DNA of 64,000 nt from Gigaspora margarita. Its lineage: Eukaryota > Glomeromycota > Glomeromycetes > Diversisporales > Gigasporaceae. The translations under genes and the position numbers were made by a program. Positions 24,256 through 36,389 of this stretch are shown piece after piece (positions within the stretch are counted from its first letter, which is position 1; each line of letters opens with the position of its first letter). The stretch spans positions 199,173 to 263,172 of the forward strand of contig WTPW01000346.1 in NCBI GenBank assembly GCA_009809945.1. Direction: 5' to 3'. Below the pieces are notes generated by a model. The model worked only from the letters and a program-made list of their open reading frames with translations. It was not told the DNA's origin and made no database searches.

Positions 24256-24480
24256 TAGTTCCTCTATTTCAAGATTCTCTACTACTAGCAAAAAAGAATG
24301 ACAAAAAAAACAACTAAAAAACTGGTACTTATATGTATTACCAGTTCTAATCCAGCCAAGCTTATGAAAAAAAAAAATAAAAAAGAACTAGACAGAAAAA
24401 AAAACTAAAAAAAATTAAAAGAAATTTCTAGTTTCAGGTTCAGATTTATTCTTAGCGAAGTTTATAAAGACAAATAAAAA
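24256..24480. repeat. Imperfect tandem repeat, right part
   Basis: Continuation of the array at 16195-16961, starting TAGTTCCTCTATTTCAAGAT and containing ACTGGTACTTATATGTATTA, both matching units of the left part. Confidence 0.7.
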
Positions 24481-24495
24481 GATTATCTAATAATA

Positions 24496-24673
24496 TTGAT
24501 AAGCATACCACAATTGTGTACAAGGTTGAGCATGTGATAAACCAGATTTTAATTATTATTTAATAAATTTAACAAATATAGTATAATATTTGTTGTTTAA
24601 CTAAGTAGTCGTTAAGTCAATCACATGATCATCTGGAGCACAACCTTGTATACATTTATGGTATGCTAACCAA
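24496..24673. mobile_element. MITE, about 30 bp imperfect inverted ends
   Basis: TTGATAAGCATACCACAATT at the left and the complement of GGTATGCTAACCAA at the right, with ACAAGGTTG / CAACCTTGT inside. The interior is AT-rich without coding sense. Confidence 0.7.
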
Positions 24674-24949
24674 GGCAAATTTAGGTGTAACTGAACTTAG
24701 TTATGAACTTAATAAATTATAGCCTAAAAACAAAATTTCTGATTATTAAAAAGTCAGGCTAAATTTGTGCTCTAGTTATTTTACATATCAAAATGTTATG
24801 GACACATGCTATGCTAGTTAACTTTTGATATATTAAATTATAGCTATCAAGGATTATATCACCAAACATATATTTTTGTACTGATATTACCATGATTTTG
24901 CTCCAAATATATACTTGATTGTTTTTTATTCAACATGTATACTATAAAA

Positions 24950-25815
24950 CAAATATTATAGAAATACAGAATAACTGATATTTAAATAGAATAACTTGAT
25001 ATCGTTAATATTATCATAGAAATACAGAATAACTGATATTTAAATAGAATAACTCAATGTTATTAATATTTATCAGTTTATATTAAGTTTAAATCTATAG
25101 CCATATCAGATATCTGATTTGGCTATAATTTAAAATTAAAAAAACCAAAGACATATTGAAACCCATTCTGTTTCTGGTTTTTATCTAGTTATACAGTTCC
25201 TGATATAGCTTGATTTGACCTGTGTCAAATAGCAATATGTATCTAATTTAAAAATAAAACATATTGAAACCCAATATGTCTCCAGTTTTTATCCAGATAT
25301 ACAGCTTCTATGATATAAATATAGAATAGCTGATATTTCTTTGATTTTTTTTTGTTCAATTTTGGATTATAATATAAATATTATATAAATATAGGATAAT
25401 ATTATTTATTTTTAATTAATCTCTAATATGATTAATATTTATCATGTTAGGCTATAAAAAATTAATCAATTAGTTTTCATAACATGGCCAGGTCAAAATT
25501 TGAAAACTTCTAAAAAAATTTTTTATATGTTTTAATAACCAAATGAAATTTTAAAAAAAAATTTTTATAATTTTATAAAATTTTATATATGAAATTAAAA
25601 AAAAACTGGCTGGCCAGATCAATTAAAAAGTTTTGTGTTATGAAAACCAAGTAATTAAATTTGTATAGCCTTATATTAAGTTTAAATTTATTGCTATATC
25701 AGGTATCTGATATGACTATGATTTGAAATTAAAAAACTGGTGGCATATCAAAACCTGATTTGTCTTGGGTTTTTATCCAGTCATACAGTACCTAATATGC
25801 CTTCATTTAACCTGT
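24950..25815. repeat. Local direct duplications
   Basis: AGAAATACAGAATAACTGAT occurs twice in tandem (24960-25060). A larger block starting TTATATTAAGTTTAAAT occurs at about 25080-25270 and again at 25671-25810, the two separated by the MITE at 25450-25670. Confidence 0.7.
25450..25670. mobile_element. Harbinger/Tourist-like MITE, copy 1
   Basis: Ends GGCTATAAAAAATTAATCAA and the complement of TGTATAGCC, flanked by TTA on both sides. A TTA/TAA target and a GGC start are typical of PIF/Harbinger MITEs. Arms continue through TTTTCATAACA. Relatives at 39016-39232 and 57966-58058. Confidence 0.75.
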
Positions 25816-25969
25816 GATTTGTATATGTACATTGAGATTAAGTAGATTATTGGATATCAACTAAATACTATTTAAAAATATTTATAACAAATCTAAACTC
25901 TATTCAACTATCTGGTTAATATTTTTATAGCCTGAATTGGAAGGCATTAAGGGATATTGAAGATTTGGT

Positions 25970-26210
25970 CTGGGGTCTTTGCTAGAAAAACCACAGTTAG
26001 AGACTATTTAGATTTTGACAATAAAATTTGAAATTGCTAGCTATCTATTAATCCAATTTGAATAAACTTTTTTTATTTTATAAAGCTATAATAGCTTTAT
26101 AAAGTAAAAAAAAGTTTATTCAAATTGGATTAATAGATAGCTAGCAATTTCAAATTTTATTATCAAAATCTAAATAGTCTCTAACTATGGTTTTCCTGAC
26201 AAAGTCCCAG
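25970..26210. mobile_element. Palindromic MITE, about 110 bp arms
   Basis: CTGGGGTCTTTGCTAGAAAA at the left pairs with the right end CAAAGTCCCAG; the inner arms (about 26005-26185) are almost perfect, folding at AGCTATAATAGCT near 26090. No target duplication is clear. Confidence 0.8.
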
Positions 26211-27085
26211 TGTTATAAGGTATTAAAGAGAAGATTAAATTTAGTGTCTAGTTTTCTTTATAATATTGGTTTTGGTATTTGTTTAATACTAATTTGCTAA
26301 GTTTTTTTCTTGCATAGATTACAGGTTTAAGAGTCTAATTTAAATTGGGATTCATGTATAATGTTTATGTTATTAAGATTTTTTTTTGTGAACTTTGTTT
26401 ATGATATTATGGTTATTTTGTAGGGTAGTCATTAATTAAATTCTGATAGCAAAAAATGCAATCAGAGATTGAACAATATAAGTTATAAGATCTTAATATA
26501 AAGTTATAAATTGTTTTGTTTTATGTTTTATTAAGCATAATTGGATTTTAATGGCAGCTAGAGTCAGTTGGAAACTGAAATTTAAAATTATGAGTTCAAT
26601 TACTGAGCAGCAATTGGTGATCACAGAGTTAGTAATTGTTTAATTAATAAGATAATCTAATGTTATCTTATTTGATATAGCAAAATAGATCGAGTAAAGG
26701 TTTTTGCTATATAAAAATAAGTATTATGATTTAGGTTCTTTTGCTTTCTTTCTTTTTTCAATTGAAAAACTTAACATTAAAAAAATATTTGTTGATAATT
26801 AAATAATTTATTATAAATAAAGTAGCAAGAATAAGAGAGAAATTATTTATATTAATTCTTTTACTCTAATTTTGAGGGTTAAAGATAATCTAGATTTACA
26901 ACAATGGTTTACAAGATAATCAAATTAAGAAATAAAGATTTAGTATTTTATATAATAGTAAAATTAATTTTATCGCATATGTTTTAGACCTTTTTGCATA
27001 TTTTATTTAGTCTTACATATTTATTTTAAAACAGACATATTTGTTTTAATAAAATTGAAGTCAAAGTTAAGAATAGTAATAAATT
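26211..27085. other. Intergenic, no recognisable feature
   Basis: AT-rich sequence downstream (minus sense) of the Helitron helicase remnant. It may contain its 3' end, but no Helitron hairpin and CTRR end could be fixed by eye. Confidence 0.4.
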
Positions 27086-27087
27086 TC

Positions 27088-27620
27088 CATATAGGTGCTC
27101 AGCTCATTGCTACATGGACTTGTTCATTTGCAAAAATATTAAAGTTGATGTTAAGCATAGTGTGAGATAAGGCAGACCTTAAGTTTTATAAATTGTTAGT
27201 ATGAAGGCATTTTGAATAGGAAATTGATACCTTGATAATGAATTTCTGTTATTTTCAAAATTCATTGTTTCTTTTTGAACATTTATCTTGACAATATCTG
27301 TAGTTGTTGGGAATGTTATCTCTATAGATTGATTATTTATTATATTTGTAATTATACCATTGTGCCATTACAAATATCATGATCAACTAATTTATTGTTA
27401 AAGAACATAACTTTTGTTTCTTCTTTAATAATTACTTCATCTAGTAAATTGTATAGTAGTTAAAATTGAGGCTTTTGTGGTCAGTTTCATTTAGGAGTTT
27501 ATTATTAAAAGTGTCAATAGCTTTTGAAATAATGGAATTAATTTCATATTTGTCAGTTGGAAGATTTTCACATATGATTTTATTAATTTTTTGGTAGTTT
27601 CATGTATTCTTACTAGATGA
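27088..27620 (-). pseudogene. Helitron PIF1-type helicase, C-terminal part
   Basis: Minus-strand remnants of the last helicase motifs, in order: KVMFFNNKLVDHDICNGTMV (about 27440-27340), which matches the NxxxxxxIxNGTxG block of Helitron helicases; RYQFPIQNAFILTIYKT-stop-G (about 27235-27179), the motif V region normally ending TIHKSQG; and NIFANEQVHVAMS-stop-AP (about 27150-27093), motif VI, normally VYVALSR. The stop at 27179-27181 replaces the Gln of KSQG and that at 27099-27101 replaces the Arg of ALSR. Both are explained by one C-to-T change. There is also a frame change between the two motifs. The protein would have unwound DNA during rolling-circle transposition. Confidence 0.82.
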
Positions 27621-27866
27621 GTTAAAGTAATTATATTATGTTTAGTATTGGTATTATAGATTTTATAGTCTGGTGCAAAAAGATTTGTATCTCAAATAGC
27701 TCTGATTAAAATATTTTTGTACTAATTAATTTTTAATTTTTTAATTTATTATAATCATTAGGTTATCGGATTAATAAAAATAAAATTATTTCGATTATTT
27801 TTTTAATAAAATAAAAAATTTATTAATAGTAACTTTTTTTAAAACTATTTACTATATAATTTACTA

Positions 27867-28045
27867 CATTCAGACCTCTCTAAATGCAACCTCTCTAAAT
27901 GCATATCTAAGTAAAATCTCCCTAAATGCATAGCTTTTTTTTGGCCCAACTTAATATAATACTTATAGATTTTTATCTCTCTAAATGCATGTTTTTGAAA
28001 ATTTTTACTATGGTCCTGACGCTATGCATTTGAGAGATCTAACAG
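27867..28045. mobile_element. pogo/Tigger-type MITE, copy 2
   Basis: Left end CATTCAGACCTCTCTAAATG, right end complement CTGTTAGATCTCTCAAATGC, flanked by TA. It shares the CTCTAAATGCA words of the 22066-22405 copy and splits the Helitron helicase remnant. Confidence 0.7.
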
Positions 28046-29460
28046 TATAGTAATTTATATATTATGTATATATAGTAAAAAAATCAAATGATCAAGCTTT
28101 AAAGCTTAATTTCGCCACAACTAGTAATTCAATTTTGCTCAAATTTTAACCATATTTTTATCACATGCACATCAATGCACTTGCATAGTACAAGCTTCTA
28201 AAACTGCATATTGGTTGCGAAATCAGTTAAAATATCTTTTTTTCAAAAAAATTTTTTCTTTTTTTTCAAATACAGTGAATTGTACATGCTTAATTATTAA
28301 AATAAAACAATGTTAAACCAATAAAAATTATATAATAAGTTAGATTAAAACCTATTTTATTTGATATTAAAAAATTTTTAATATTTAATTAGAAATATAA
28401 AAACATTTACTTAGAGTCAAGTTTATAAAATTTTTTGAGGTACAAATCTTTCTGCACTGGACCATATCACTTATTGTGTTTTTGATTTCTTAGATAGGAG
28501 ACCATATCTTAATTCTTGGAGTAGATTGTAAAAGCTAGAATCATTTCTTTGCCTTTTTGGTTGGGTTAAGAAGAAAGAAAAGAATCTTTTTCAAACTAGT
28601 AAGTGAAATGCATATTGGGTGTTTATTGGTGATATTTTTTTTATTTTTTATTTTTTTTTGTTTTTATAACCAAGACCTTGCTCTTTTTTATTTATTTAGT
28701 TTAATATTATTACATGCAAAAGAAAACAATATATTACAACTATCTGAAAAAAGAAAATTAGACTTTATAATAGCCTTTCGCTACTAATCATTCTTTATTC
28801 AAGGCCCAGAGTTAGCTAAACAAGGTTACTTCTGTAATAACTTGTCAGACTTCAAAAATAAAAATTGTTAATATTGTTAACCTTGTCCAGCTAGACTAGC
28901 TCAGGTTCCAGCATATTAAATAAAAAGCAGTCATATTGACCAGACTGCTTGAAATAAAAGCTTCTAGAATCTTTATCCAGTAGTGTTCCCATAAATCTTG
29001 CACATCATTTCACATTACTTGTTGCCAAGCCACTTATGATGATTGTATCCAATATGGTTAGTGTCTTTTCATTTTGGAAGCACTAAACACTGCAGATCTT
29101 TTAGGGGTACACCAAAAAGCTATTTTTTTCAAAAATTCTTACTAACCAATGACACCCAGGAATATTACTTGTAGCCAAAGTAAAGATAGTAGTTCTTCTC
29201 ATATAAATCCAAATTCTATCAGAGAGCTGCTAAGTACTTTAGTGAGTGATAAACTCTAAGCTTGTCAGTAGGTAGTCTATGAACTTTACCTCTAAATGAC
29301 AAGTGCCAGTTTGGTGAGTGACAAACTCTAAGCTATTAACAGATACTTAGTTAACTGTATCTCTAAATAATAGCTACCAGGTTGTATATATAGTTGGTTT
29401 TCTACTATTTTTTTTTGACTTTACTTCTGAAGTATTAGTGTATTTGTTGGTACAGGTGAT
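28046..29460. other. Sequence separating the two helicase halves
   Basis: About 1.4 kb with no recognisable helicase motif. Frame 28557-28787 (plus) is low in complexity and probably not coding. A degenerate duplication, AGTGAGTGATAAACTCTAAGC / TTGGTGAGTGACAAACTCTAAGC, lies at about 29240 and 29310. The stretch is probably inserted material plus helicase sequence too decayed to read. Confidence 0.4.
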
Positions 29461-29464
29461 CGAT

Positions 29465-29870
29465 AAATAGAGTTTATTGGTAGTAATTAAAAAAGATCTC
29501 CAACTAATAGTACAGAAATTTCTTCAAATATTTTGGAATTATTACTGAGCTAAACATATTACTTATAAATAAAAATAGATCACTAGAAACCATGAATACT
29601 TCTTCTATTATTATAGCTTCTACTTTTTTAAATTTAATCTAGTTTCTTGATTATGGATCCTTAAAATTTTATAATGGGAATTTGTTTGTCTTATTTTAAG
29701 ACTTAATAAATAGTTTTTCTACCAATATTTTGTGTGGCTACTCTGGTTGGTGCTATCACTATGTAGTTTATTTTCCTTGATTTTAGGAAGTTGATTAAAA
29801 TATAAAAAGATATAATTTACCTGTATCTGCTGATTCCATTAAGAAAAAGTAAGGATATTTTCCATTTGTC
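29465..29870 (-). pseudogene. Helitron PIF1-type helicase, N-terminal part
   Basis: Minus-strand remnants of the ATPase motifs. GKYPYFFLMESADTGKLYLF (about 29865-29806) matches the PIF1 Walker A region, whose core GSAGTGKS is here ESADTGKL. KVEAIIIEEVFMVSSDLFLF (about 29622-29563) matches the Walker B region IIIDEVSMVS. LLVGDLF-stop-LLPI (near 29500) matches motif III GDxxQLPP. The Gly-to-Glu, Gly-to-Asp and Ser-to-Phe changes and the stop are all single C-to-T or G-to-A transitions. Without a Walker A motif it cannot work as an ATPase. Confidence 0.85.
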
Positions 29871-30499
29871 TCTAATCCCCAAGTATTGCAAATAATATCA
29901 TAGATAGAATATTGGTTTTTATCAAGTATTAATATATAGTATAGATTTATTGACAGGGTTCTGTATTTGAGTGAAATTAGTTGATCAAGGATTAACTAGT
30001 GGAGTTCTAAGTTGTTTAAGTTGCTTAGTATCTTATTTTTAACTTCTTTATAGACAGTTAATGTTCGAAGTTGTTGCAACACTAAGGTATTGGTTAGTCT
30101 ATTCATTTTTTTGTTCATACTAGTTAGAAAATAAGAACTTAAATCATTCAAAGTAATTTGGATGGTTTCTGCAGAGTTCTTCTTCTAAGTGCATAAAATT
30201 TTATTATGAGATATTGAAAAAAGGGCTCATTTTAATCATGTTGTTATGTTGTTAAGGTAATTGATTAGTTACTATTATTATTATTATTATTTTAATTATT
30301 ATTTATTTCTTATTTTCAAGTTTTTTTTTAGTTTTTTATTTATTTATTTTTTTTTATTTTTATTTTTGGTTTTTTTTTAATTTTATATTGTGTTAAATAT
30401 ATGCATTTATTATCTATTTTGTTTATTTTTTATTTATGTACTATTTATTTTTGTTATCAGGTTGTTAGCTTACTATCTTTAACTTTATAGTTAATAAAT

Positions 30500-31800
30500 C
30501 TTAGGAGTAGAGGTTTTTTTTGTCACAAACCAATTTTTTATCTTTTATTTTTGGTTGTCCTGTAGTTGCAGATGGGTGTGTCAGCTTTAAGTTATAGTTT
30601 TGGAAATATTTAGGGTATGTCATGTTTTTGAATTCTTTAGTTGCAGGACAATTAAAATATTTATCAATTGCATCATCCCAGTAGAGCATTTCTTCATTAT
30701 CATTTCATCTTCTTGAGTGTCTTGTTGTAGATGAATAGGTATTACTGCTCTAAAATATAAATTAAATAATGCTAAAGGTAAGTATTGAACAGAGACAGTT
30801 GATCTTGTTATTTGATATTGAAGAAGTAGTATTATTAACTGCATTGTCTGAGCCTTCTTGCTTGTATATAGGCTCGATAACTATTATTGTTTTCAATATC
30901 AAATATTTCTGTGAGCTCAGGTTTTTGTTACATATTTAGTAACCTATTTTGCAAATTCTGTTGTGGTGATATATTGGAAATTGATGTATCCTTGCTATAT
31001 TAATAGAGTCTCTGGATAGTATGGTACTATTTAGCAATCTTCTTCTTTTGTTTTTCTTGTAGATGTATTTTAGTGAACTGTTGTCCATATATGTGATATC
31101 TGACAAAGGTTGGGAAATCCTTTTTTGCAGAGTGTTCCATTTAGTAAAGGGCCACTACACTTATTTGGATGGTATCTGTATTATGTTATTAATAGTATAT
31201 AATATTTTAGTATTGGTTTATTAATTAATTTATCATATTAGTATTATTATTGTTATTTTACTTTTATTATTATTATTTATGTTTATTTATATTTATTTAT
31301 TAGTATGATTTTTCTTTTTTTAGATTTGGTTTTAGTGGAATTTTACTAGTTATAATATTAAAATATTGATTTGATTGATTTGTAATAATTGGTTTTTTAT
31401 TGTACCTGTGAACTTGATAAATTACTACTAACTGATATAATTCTGGCTCTAAATTCTAGTCTAGTAAGTTAGCTCTTATTGAATTTTTTCTATTAATTCT
31501 GGAATTTTATGCTTGTATAGGCAAAACTATAAGTGTGTATAGTGCCTCTGTTTTGGAATTCATTGTATTCAAAATAATTTTCAAATTTGCCCATTGTGTT
31601 AGTTTTTTATTTTTTCAAAGAGCTTATGGTTATAAAATAGGTATACATGTAATGGGTGATTGGTTGGTAATAGATCTCTATTATTAGTTGATAGTAGAAT
31701 TTCTTGAGATGGTTCCACTTGTCTTCAGCCATTGTTATAGTAAAAGTTTTGTGGTAATTTATAAGATCTAAGCTTAGTATTTACTTAAAAGTTTTTTTTT
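30500..31800 (-). pseudogene. Helitron Rep region and Rep-helicase linker
   Basis: Minus-strand remnants upstream of the helicase. MAEDKWNHLKKFYYQL (about 31733-31686) and EFQNRGTIHTYSFAYTSI (about 31560-31500) match the Helitron-like N-terminal (Rep) domain, where the HUH motif appears as H-x-H after RG; here it reads HTY, so one metal-binding His is lost. Further on, LYWDDAIDKYFNCPATKEF and NMTYPKYFQNYNLK (about 30685-30590) match the linker pattern YFxRP...F..LTYxxYF..Y found between Rep and PIF1 domains. Many stops and frame changes. Rep would nick the ends during rolling-circle transposition. Confidence 0.75.
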
Positions 31801-34340
31801 CAAAATAAGAAGCTGTGTTCTTAAGCTTGAGCATATAGCAGTTATTTTGGATTTATTAATTATTGGTTGGTCAGTATATAGGCTTTGTCCTTGTATAAAA
31901 ATATTTTGATCTTAGTACATTTCTTAAGTGTCTTAAGCATATTATCTAATGTGAAGTTGTAAGTTTCCAAGCAAAATTTAGCTATTTTTATTTATTTTTT
32001 TAAATTTTATTTTAATTAATACAAGCATAATTTATATATAATAATTAAGTTCAAATTTAATTTATTTTGGTATTATTATTGAACTTTTTTTTTGTATTAT
32101 AGGTGAAATTTATAATTTTTTTTAAAAAAAATATTATACTAAATGTTAGCAAATAATTTATGTATAATATTAATTATTGAGCTTATCTATAAGATCAGCT
32201 CTTGTTGGGTGATGTTCTTGTGATATATTTTTTTGTTTTAATAATCTACAGTAATTTTGAAAGGTGCATTTTTTTCTAGGTTTAGATATAACCAGTATGG
32301 CCAGTGCTAGTGTAATCTGAACCTCGAATCCAAGCAGAGCATTCTGAGCTTAATGTATTTTTTGTAGCTTTCTGTACTAGTTTGTAAGTCAAGTTGCTCT
32401 TATATATTTTTGTAATAGCATTTTCTCATTGAAAAGAGGTCTTAGCTTCAAGATCAGGATTATTATAAGAAATGGGTAGTATTAAATTGTCTAGTTTCAT
32501 AAACCCTACTATGAGTTTTCAGCATCTTTGATTCTTATCATGTGTTTCAGGGTGAAATTCATTGTTAGGAATTACAAGATCAGAAATTGATGAGTTTCTT
32601 TGAAATGGAGTAGAATTTTGATTTTTTTGGAATTGTATTGTATAAAGCAGTGGTATTGGTGAAAGATCCAAGGGTATTGGAGCAGTAATATCAGATAAGT
32701 TTTTGTATTGATGAAAAATAGAGTTATTTTTTTAGCCACATACAAGCAATAGAAAGTGTTATATAATACCAATTTGCTGGCTCATTTGGATTCAAAAAGT
32801 TTTTACTAAACCTGAATATAGCTAAAGTAAATGTATATTTTTACTTAAAAAAATCACCTTGTAAGAATTAGTATGTTGTATAAGAATTTGACCCAATAAG
32901 TATAATATGTAGACAGGAGAAAGATATTTTCTGCATTTTATTGGTACTAGGTTTATTTCTTGAAGTATATTTGATAAAATTAGTATAAATTTTCTAGTTT
33001 TTGGGTTGTTATAGCTTTTGCAAATAGCTATTTTAGAGTTAGTAAAATGTCATAGACAAACTGTTATCTCTGGAAATGCTATAGATAATTTATAATCTTC
33101 TTCTAGATTATATTTATTCTATTGTGGAGTATCATGAAATATTAGAATTGAACAGTAGTAGCAAGAAATATTAGAGTGATTATGCAAAATTCTTTTTCCA
33201 ACTTTTCAAAAGTCTTTTTAGTAAAAATGATACGGCAGGGTAAAACCTGAGTTGGTTAAGTTACGTTATTGATGTTAGGGTTAGGGTTAGTTACTATTTT
33301 AGGGGTTAGTTACTATTTTAGGATTGTTTTGATAGTGATCTGCATCAATAACGTAACCTAAAAAACTCAGGTTTCACCCTAAAAAACTCAGGTTTCACCC
33401 TGTCGTAAAATGATAGTCTTCAAGATGAAAATGAAAGCAGGTTGTTTTTAGCAAGATTTTGCAATATAGGTGCAGAAATATTAAGTTCAAATTGATTTAT
33501 TTTATTGCAATTAATATAAGATTGGAATATGTTATTGCTATTAATATTTAGATCATTTTCGTTTGATTCTGTGAAGTAGAACACATGCAATCATAAATTG
33601 AGTAGTGTTGAATGAAATAATTAAAGTTTCTTTTTATATCAGAGACTTGCAGAAGTAAAAAGATAATTTATTATTTATTTAATTATGCTTTTTTATTTTT
33701 TTCATATATTTATTTGTTTTTATTTATTTATTTTTTTATTTAATAAACTTTACAAGATAGATTTATTTGCTAATAGGCAGTTTTTATAATATTTATAATT
33801 TATTTGGCAGTCGAAATATTATATTTGTTTATCTGTTTATTGTGTTCAATTGCAAACAGTTTTATCTAATTTTAGATTTTATTAAAATTTTTTGGAACAA
33901 GTAAGATTATTATTTTTATTTATTATAATTGATAATGATAAGTTTGATCATTTGGTAAAAAATAATTGTATGACTAATATTTCTTTTTTTTTCTTTTGAT
34001 TTTTTTAGTAGTGGGCTTTTTTTATCTAATTTGATAACTATTAAATTTTCTTCATCTGTATTATAATTATCTGAAATCTCATCAATTCAAGTATGTAGGT
34101 GTTCTGTGGGATTTTTATTTGTTTGAGTCTGGTTCATAACATTAGTGTCTTGAGTTTTATCTTGAATTTCTCCTTGAGGGTTTTTTTAGTCACAGGTGCA
34201 GCATTACTATTTTCTAAGATTTTTTATTATTTATTTTAAGTATAGATAAAATAGGATTATTATTATTTATGTATTGTATTTTAGTTTGTTTGGTTTTGAT
34301 TTACTTCACTTTATTTTTGTTTTACCTCTAATATTGTTTA
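31800..34340 (-). pseudogene. Decayed upstream part of the Helitron gene
   Basis: Minus-sense protein-like stretches continue upstream of the Rep domain, for example NEFHPETHDKNQRC (about 32560), a Pro-rich stretch with SDITAPIPLDLSP (about 32700-32660) and PEITVCL (near 33080), then Lys-rich sequence to about 34200. I recognise no domain here. It probably is the N-terminal region of the Helitron protein, perhaps with other inserted material; T-rich runs separate the pieces. Confidence 0.35.
33232..33406. mobile_element. MITE with 8 bp target duplication and TTAGGG run
   Basis: Ends ACGGCAGGGTAAAACCTGAG and the complement of CAGGTTTCACCCTGTCGT, with target duplication AAAATGAT (33224-33231 and 33407-33414). 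The left arm runs on through GTTACGTTATTGATG, paired near 33340. Inside is GTTAGGGTTAGGGTTAG. A 20 bp block near the right end is duplicated (CCTAAAAAACTCAGGTTTCA). It inserted into the Helitron remnant. Confidence 0.85.
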
Positions 34341-34342
34341 TA

Positions 34343-36129
34343 CATCAGCAAATTTATAATAGCGTAATCTTACGTAAGATATTACGAACCGTAATATAAG
34401 CAAAATATTACGTAATATATTTCGAAATATTTCGAATTATCAAATTTTTGAAATATTATGAAAGTAATTTCGAAATATTTCGAAATAGGTTAATGAAATA
34501 TTTCTATCCCTTTTAAAATAATTTAGGACTAGGAAACCAAGCTGGATCAGGATCTGTAGGTCTGTAACCTGGATCGCGCATTAGACTGATTTTTTGAAAT
34601 AGTTCGAAATAATTCGATGATATTCAAATTTTGTACTACAAGATCAGATTAGATCTTTTGTTTATAATTAGATCTTCTATTTTTTTTCTTTCACTTTTTT
34701 GTTTTTATTTCGTTTCATTTTTTATTTTCGTTTCATTTTTTGTTTTCATTTCGTTTTTTTGTTTTCATTTTTATTTTTAATTTTTTTTTAATTATTTTTT
34801 ATTTCGGCACTTTAACAAGACACCTTTGCAAGAAGATATACAACATTTCGAAACCTTTCGCATGTCTACTCAGACTTCCGACATAATCAAGAACACCAAG
34901 AAAGCTTCTTTAGAGAATAATTTAGTTAGGCGCAAGTTTTCGCAAGTTTTCGCATGGTTTTGCAAGTTTGTGCAAGTTTTTGCAAGGTTTCGCGTCATTT
35001 ATTTTTTCGTTTCATGTTTTTTGTTTTTGTTTTCTTTTGTTTTATTTTAAAATTTTTTTTATTATTATATTTCGGCACTTTGCGAGAACAGAACCCTTAC
35101 TTTCTGGCACTTTGCATGAAAAACAACCCAGACTTTTTTGGTACTTCGCGACTTTTTTGGCATTTCGCAAGAACATTAACACGACTTTTGCAATTTCTGA
35201 ATTTACAAGAACGCGAACTCTTACGAAGATTTGGGGCTTCGTTTATTTTTTTATTAGTTTGCTTACACTTTTTGTTTTTTTGTTTTTTTTTTTTACTTAT
35301 TTTTTTAAATTTTATTTTAGTTATTCCTAACTTCTTCGAAACTTTGCGACTTTCCTCGGCAATTTGCAAGAACCAACACTTCTAAGAAATGTTTTTATTT
35401 TGAAGTTTTTAGAAAAAGAGTGCGAAACGAAGTTTATAGCCAAAACAAAAGAAGTAGTCAAAGTGAAGACAATAGAAAACAAAGAAGCGAAGATTATAAC
35501 TAACTGTGGGTGAGCGAAATAAGTGTGTAGGGCTAGTTTTTTGTATATAGTGATAGAATTAGAAGCGAAGAAGTGCGAAAGTATTTAAAATAATATATAA
35601 TAATGTAAAAATAATACTGTAAAAAATGTATAATAATTAAAATATAATATATAATATAATATGTATAATATATAATAATAATAAATAAAAAAATAATAAT
35701 AAATAAAAAAATGTAAAATTTTTTAATAAATTGCGAAACCTTGCGAAATAAAGCGAAAACCTGTAAAAAAGTATGATTATGTGAATATGTATATCGTTTA
35801 TTTATTTTTTAAAATTTTGTGAAAATTTGCCAAATATTGCGAAACAATGTGAAATGATCCAAAATATTGCGAAACAATGTGAAAATATCAAAATATTACC
35901 TCCTGCACGCATTAGTTTATTGATCTGCATGAGTACGCGACCCTGTGGGGGGAGGTAATTTGCATTTTTTTTTATTTGGTATATTTCGAAATATTTTGAA
36001 ATAATAACCGTAATATTACCGTAATCTAACGTAATATATTACGTAATACACTGTGACGATCGTAAGATTTTCGTAATATTACGGCCCGTAATATCTTACG
36101 TAAGATTACGTATATATAATTCGCTGATG
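34343..36129. mobile_element. 1.79 kb element with TA target and TTCGAAA-rich body
   Basis: Left end CATCAGCAAATTTATAATAG, then CGTAATCTTACGTAAGATAT; the right end mirrors it (GCTGATG outermost, with ATCTTACGTAAGATTACG inside). TA flanks both ends. Subterminal regions hold many TTTCGAAATATTTCGAA and GTAATATTACG words; the middle (34810-35760) is rich in TTTCGCAAG / TTGCGAAA. The overlapping frames at 34826-35385 are low-complexity Phe/Leu-rich and overlap in several frames, so I do not call a gene. Superfamily unknown. Confidence 0.7.
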
Positions 36130-36389
36130 TAGTTGCTTATAACCTTTTTGCTCTTGAGGTGCTTTCTTTTTGTAGATCATAATTTGCTTCTTCTTTTTTT
36201 GGATTTGATTGTTTTTTGTGGCTACGAAATTAAATTTTTTAGCAAATTTTTCTAATTCTTTATATTTTTTCTTTTTATTTTTTGATGATTTATCACTGCT
36301 AGTTTTTTGAATTCCCTGAGTTTTGATAAGTCCATTCTATAATATCACATAAAATGCATATAGTTAATTTCAAAGTTACTAGTTCTCTA

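Noticed and set aside
34826..35385. Overlapping plus-strand frames of up to 143 codons, Phe-rich
   Set aside because: Three overlapping frames and one on the other strand are open at once, which reflects T-rich, stop-poor sequence inside a transposable element; no family features.
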